DNA of 8,869 nt from Bacteroidales bacterium (GTDB lineage Bacteria; Bacteroidota; Bacteroidia; Bacteroidales; SM23-62): NCBI GenBank assembly GCA_016783865.1, contig JADHVS010000180.1:1-8869 (forward strand), read 5' to 3'. Position 1 is the stretch's first letter. Every line of letters starts with the position of its first letter. The notes under the pieces are model-generated. The model saw nothing but the letters and a program-made list of their open reading frames with translations, did no database searches and was not told where the DNA came from. Positions 7,412 to 8,869 of the stretch are shown here, piece after piece. The translations under genes and the position numbers were made by a program.

Positions 7412-8869
7412 ATGAAAGGGAGGAGAACAATTATTTTATGGTTTATCTGGATGATCTCAATTAGCTTTGGGTATGCACAATATTATACCCAGGGCGAAGA
7501 TCCGGCCAGCCTGAGATGGAAACAAATCAATACTGATCATTTTAAAGTGATATTTCCTGCAGAATTTAGTGCGGAAGCTCGGCGAACGACCTGCCTGCTT
7601 GAGTTTTACTATGATCAGAATGCGGATTATCTCAATCATCAGCCCCGAAAGATTCCGGTCATACTGCATAACCGGTCGGTTCAATCAAATGGATTTGTTG
7701 CCTGGGCTCCCAAGAGGATGGAGCTGGTCACCACGCCATCGGCCGATAACTATGCGCAGGATTATATTGAACAACTCGTATTGCATGAATTCAGGCATGT
7801 GGTGCAGGTGGATAAAATGAACCAGGGAATAACGCGGGGACTCACATGGTTACTGGGCGAACAGGCACAGGGCGCTGTCACGGGCCTTTGTCCTTTCTGG
7901 TACCTTGAAGGGGATGCTGTGGATGCAGAAACAAAATTGTCGTGGTCGGGAAGGGGAAGGCTTCCTTCCTTTGAGAAAGAAATAAAAGCGCTTCTTCTGG
8001 ATAAGAACATAGTCTATCCATATGAAAAGGCTTTTTACGGGTCATATAAGGATTTTGTCCCAACACATTATCACTATGGTTATCAGATGGTTGCATTTGG
8101 CAGAAAGAAATATGGGGATGAACTCTGGTCCGACTTGCTGGATTATACTGCCAGGAAACCCTATACAATTTATCCTTTCTATTTCGGATTGAAGAAATAT
8201 GCCTCCTCCTCAAGAAAAAAATTGTATCATGAAACCTTTGATACATTGAGATCACACTGGAGTAAACATGCGGAGAGCAGGTCTTATACATCATTCAGTC
8301 CTATCAATAACACAAATAATAAACACTATACCAGCTATAAATTTCCCAGGTACATAAGTGATTCCCTGATTTTTGCAGAAAAATCGGGTGTAGATCAGAT
8401 CAACAGGTTCATCCTGCTGGATCACCAGGGACGGGAAAAACGTATCCATACACCTGGATTCTATAGTGCTGATAACATAACACATGCCGGAAATCTCATT
8501 GCCTGGACCGAGATCATTGGTGATGCCCGCTGGGGAAGGCAAAGTTTTTCTGTGATTAAGACCTATGACATGGAGAAGAAGGCAGAAAAACTGCTTACAC
8601 CAAATTCAAGGTATCAGTCGCCCGACCTGTCACCGGGCAGAGATTGGATAGTTGCTATTGAGATCAGTACTAAAAATGAATATTCACTGGTCATTCTAAA
8701 TTCCGCGACAGGAGAGGAATCAAGAAAAATCCCTTCTCCGGGAAATGAATTTCTTCAATTCCCTGCATGGTCGCAGGATGAAAGTACCATTTATGTATCC
8801 AGCCTGGGCCAGGATGGGAAGAAGATCAAAGCTTATAACCTGGCTTCAGGAGCCTGGAGTGCACTATTT
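7412..8869 (+). CDS. Exported HEFRH metallopeptidase-like protein with beta-propeller repeats (partial, open at right edge)
   Basis: The frame from ATG 7412 is open for 486 codons to the end of the window, so the C-terminus is missing. The N-terminus is a signal peptide, MKGRRTIILWFIWM then ISFGYA-Q, with likely cleavage after Ala22. Residues about 36-290 look like a peptidase MA-type (gluzincin) domain: LVLHEFRHVVQ has the zinc motif HExxH (His125, Glu126, His129), and WYLEGDAVDAET supplies a likely third ligand, Glu166. From about residue 305 the sequence changes to repeated beta strands with phrases such as YQSPDLSPGRDWIVAI and FPAWSQDESTIYVSS, the signature of TolB/PD40-like propeller blades. 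In my recollection similar Bacteroidota proteins are about 900-1000 residues and may end in an outer-membrane barrel; that is inference. The leader is A-rich (AAAGAAAGAAAAAAA) with no clear Shine-Dalgarno. Substrate and role are unknown. Minus-strand frames opposite it are not genes. Confidence 0.85.
   Translation, partial: MKGRRTIILWFIWMISISFGYAQYYTQGEDPASLRWKQINTDHFKVIFPAEFSAEARRTTCLLEFYYDQNADYLNHQPRKIPVILHNRSVQSNGFVAWAPKRMELVTTPSADNYAQDYIEQLVLHEFRHVVQVDKMNQGITRGLTWLLGEQAQGAVTGLCPFWYLEGDAVDAETKLSWSGRGRLPSFEKEIKALLLDKNIVYPYEKAFYGSYKDFVPTHYHYGYQMVAFGRKKYGDELWSDLLDYTARKPYTIYPFYFGLKKYASSSRKKLYHETFDTLRSHWSKHAESRSYTSFSPINNTNNKHYTSYKFPRYISDSLIFAEKSGVDQINRFILLDHQGREKRIHTPGFYSADNITHAGNLIAWTEIIGDARWGRQSFSVIKTYDMEKKAEKLLTPNSRYQSPDLSPGRDWIVAIEISTKNEYSLVILNSATGEESRKIPSPGNEFLQFPAWSQDESTIYVSSLGQDGKKIKAYNLASGAWSALF

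Noticed and set aside
7418..7440. Strong Shine-Dalgarno-like GGGAGGAG followed by ATG 7438
   Set aside because: This ATG is out of frame with the long open gene and its frame stops after eight codons; the purine run is coding sequence of the gene started at 7412.
7762..8542. Minus-strand open frames of about 80-140 codons opposite the peptidase gene
   Set aside because: They mirror a plus-strand frame that is open for 486 codons with clear domain motifs and a signal peptide; the minus frames show no recognisable motif.

Overview
The window looks like a chromosomal segment from a member of the Bacteroidota, probably an environmental Bacteroidales-like lineage. Three things suggest this. The protein families are typical of the phylum: a DUF4369/DUF5106-type thioredoxin-fold protein, a large DUF2723 (GT117) membrane protein, and an HExxH peptidase joined to a beta-propeller. 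Two start regions carry exact matches to the Bacteroidota -7 promoter box TAnnTTTG. No start codon has a convincing Shine-Dalgarno sequence. I see no tRNA, rRNA, CRISPR array, insertion sequence or phage gene. All genes read as intact; only the two end genes are cut by the window.

Left part (1-2860). The last 59 codons of proA (gamma-glutamyl phosphate reductase, proline synthesis) run rightward and converge on carA (small subunit of carbamoyl-phosphate synthetase), which runs leftward. The 48-base gap between them and both stop codons lie in or beside two short arrays of 7-base tandem repeats. Four bases upstream of carA ends a gene for a secreted, probably periplasmic, thioredoxin-like protein. 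The two are probably one leftward operon driven from about 2853-2860. A hairpin followed by six U lies in the presumed leader. carB is not in the window.

Middle (2784-3174). This 391-base divergent spacer holds promoter candidates in both directions and several hairpin-forming stretches, one of them GC-rich and resembling a degenerate repetitive palindrome. I see no believable gene in it.

Right part (3175-8869). A trans-type prenyl diphosphate synthase (rightward) converges, with only 9 bases between stops, on a 1027-codon DUF2723 protein (leftward), a GT-C-type membrane glycosyltransferase candidate. Divergent from that, across a 169-base spacer with a good Bacteroidota promoter, starts an exported HEFRH metallopeptidase/beta-propeller protein that runs open off the right edge. 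A link between the prenyl synthase, the glycosyltransferase (whose family relatives use polyprenyl-phosphate sugar donors) and the exported peptidase is possible but is only suggested by adjacency.

Most of the window is ordinary housekeeping and envelope genes. The least explained parts are the heptamer arrays that supply both stop codons, the leader hairpin, the structured spacer, and the uncharacterised peptidase-propeller protein.
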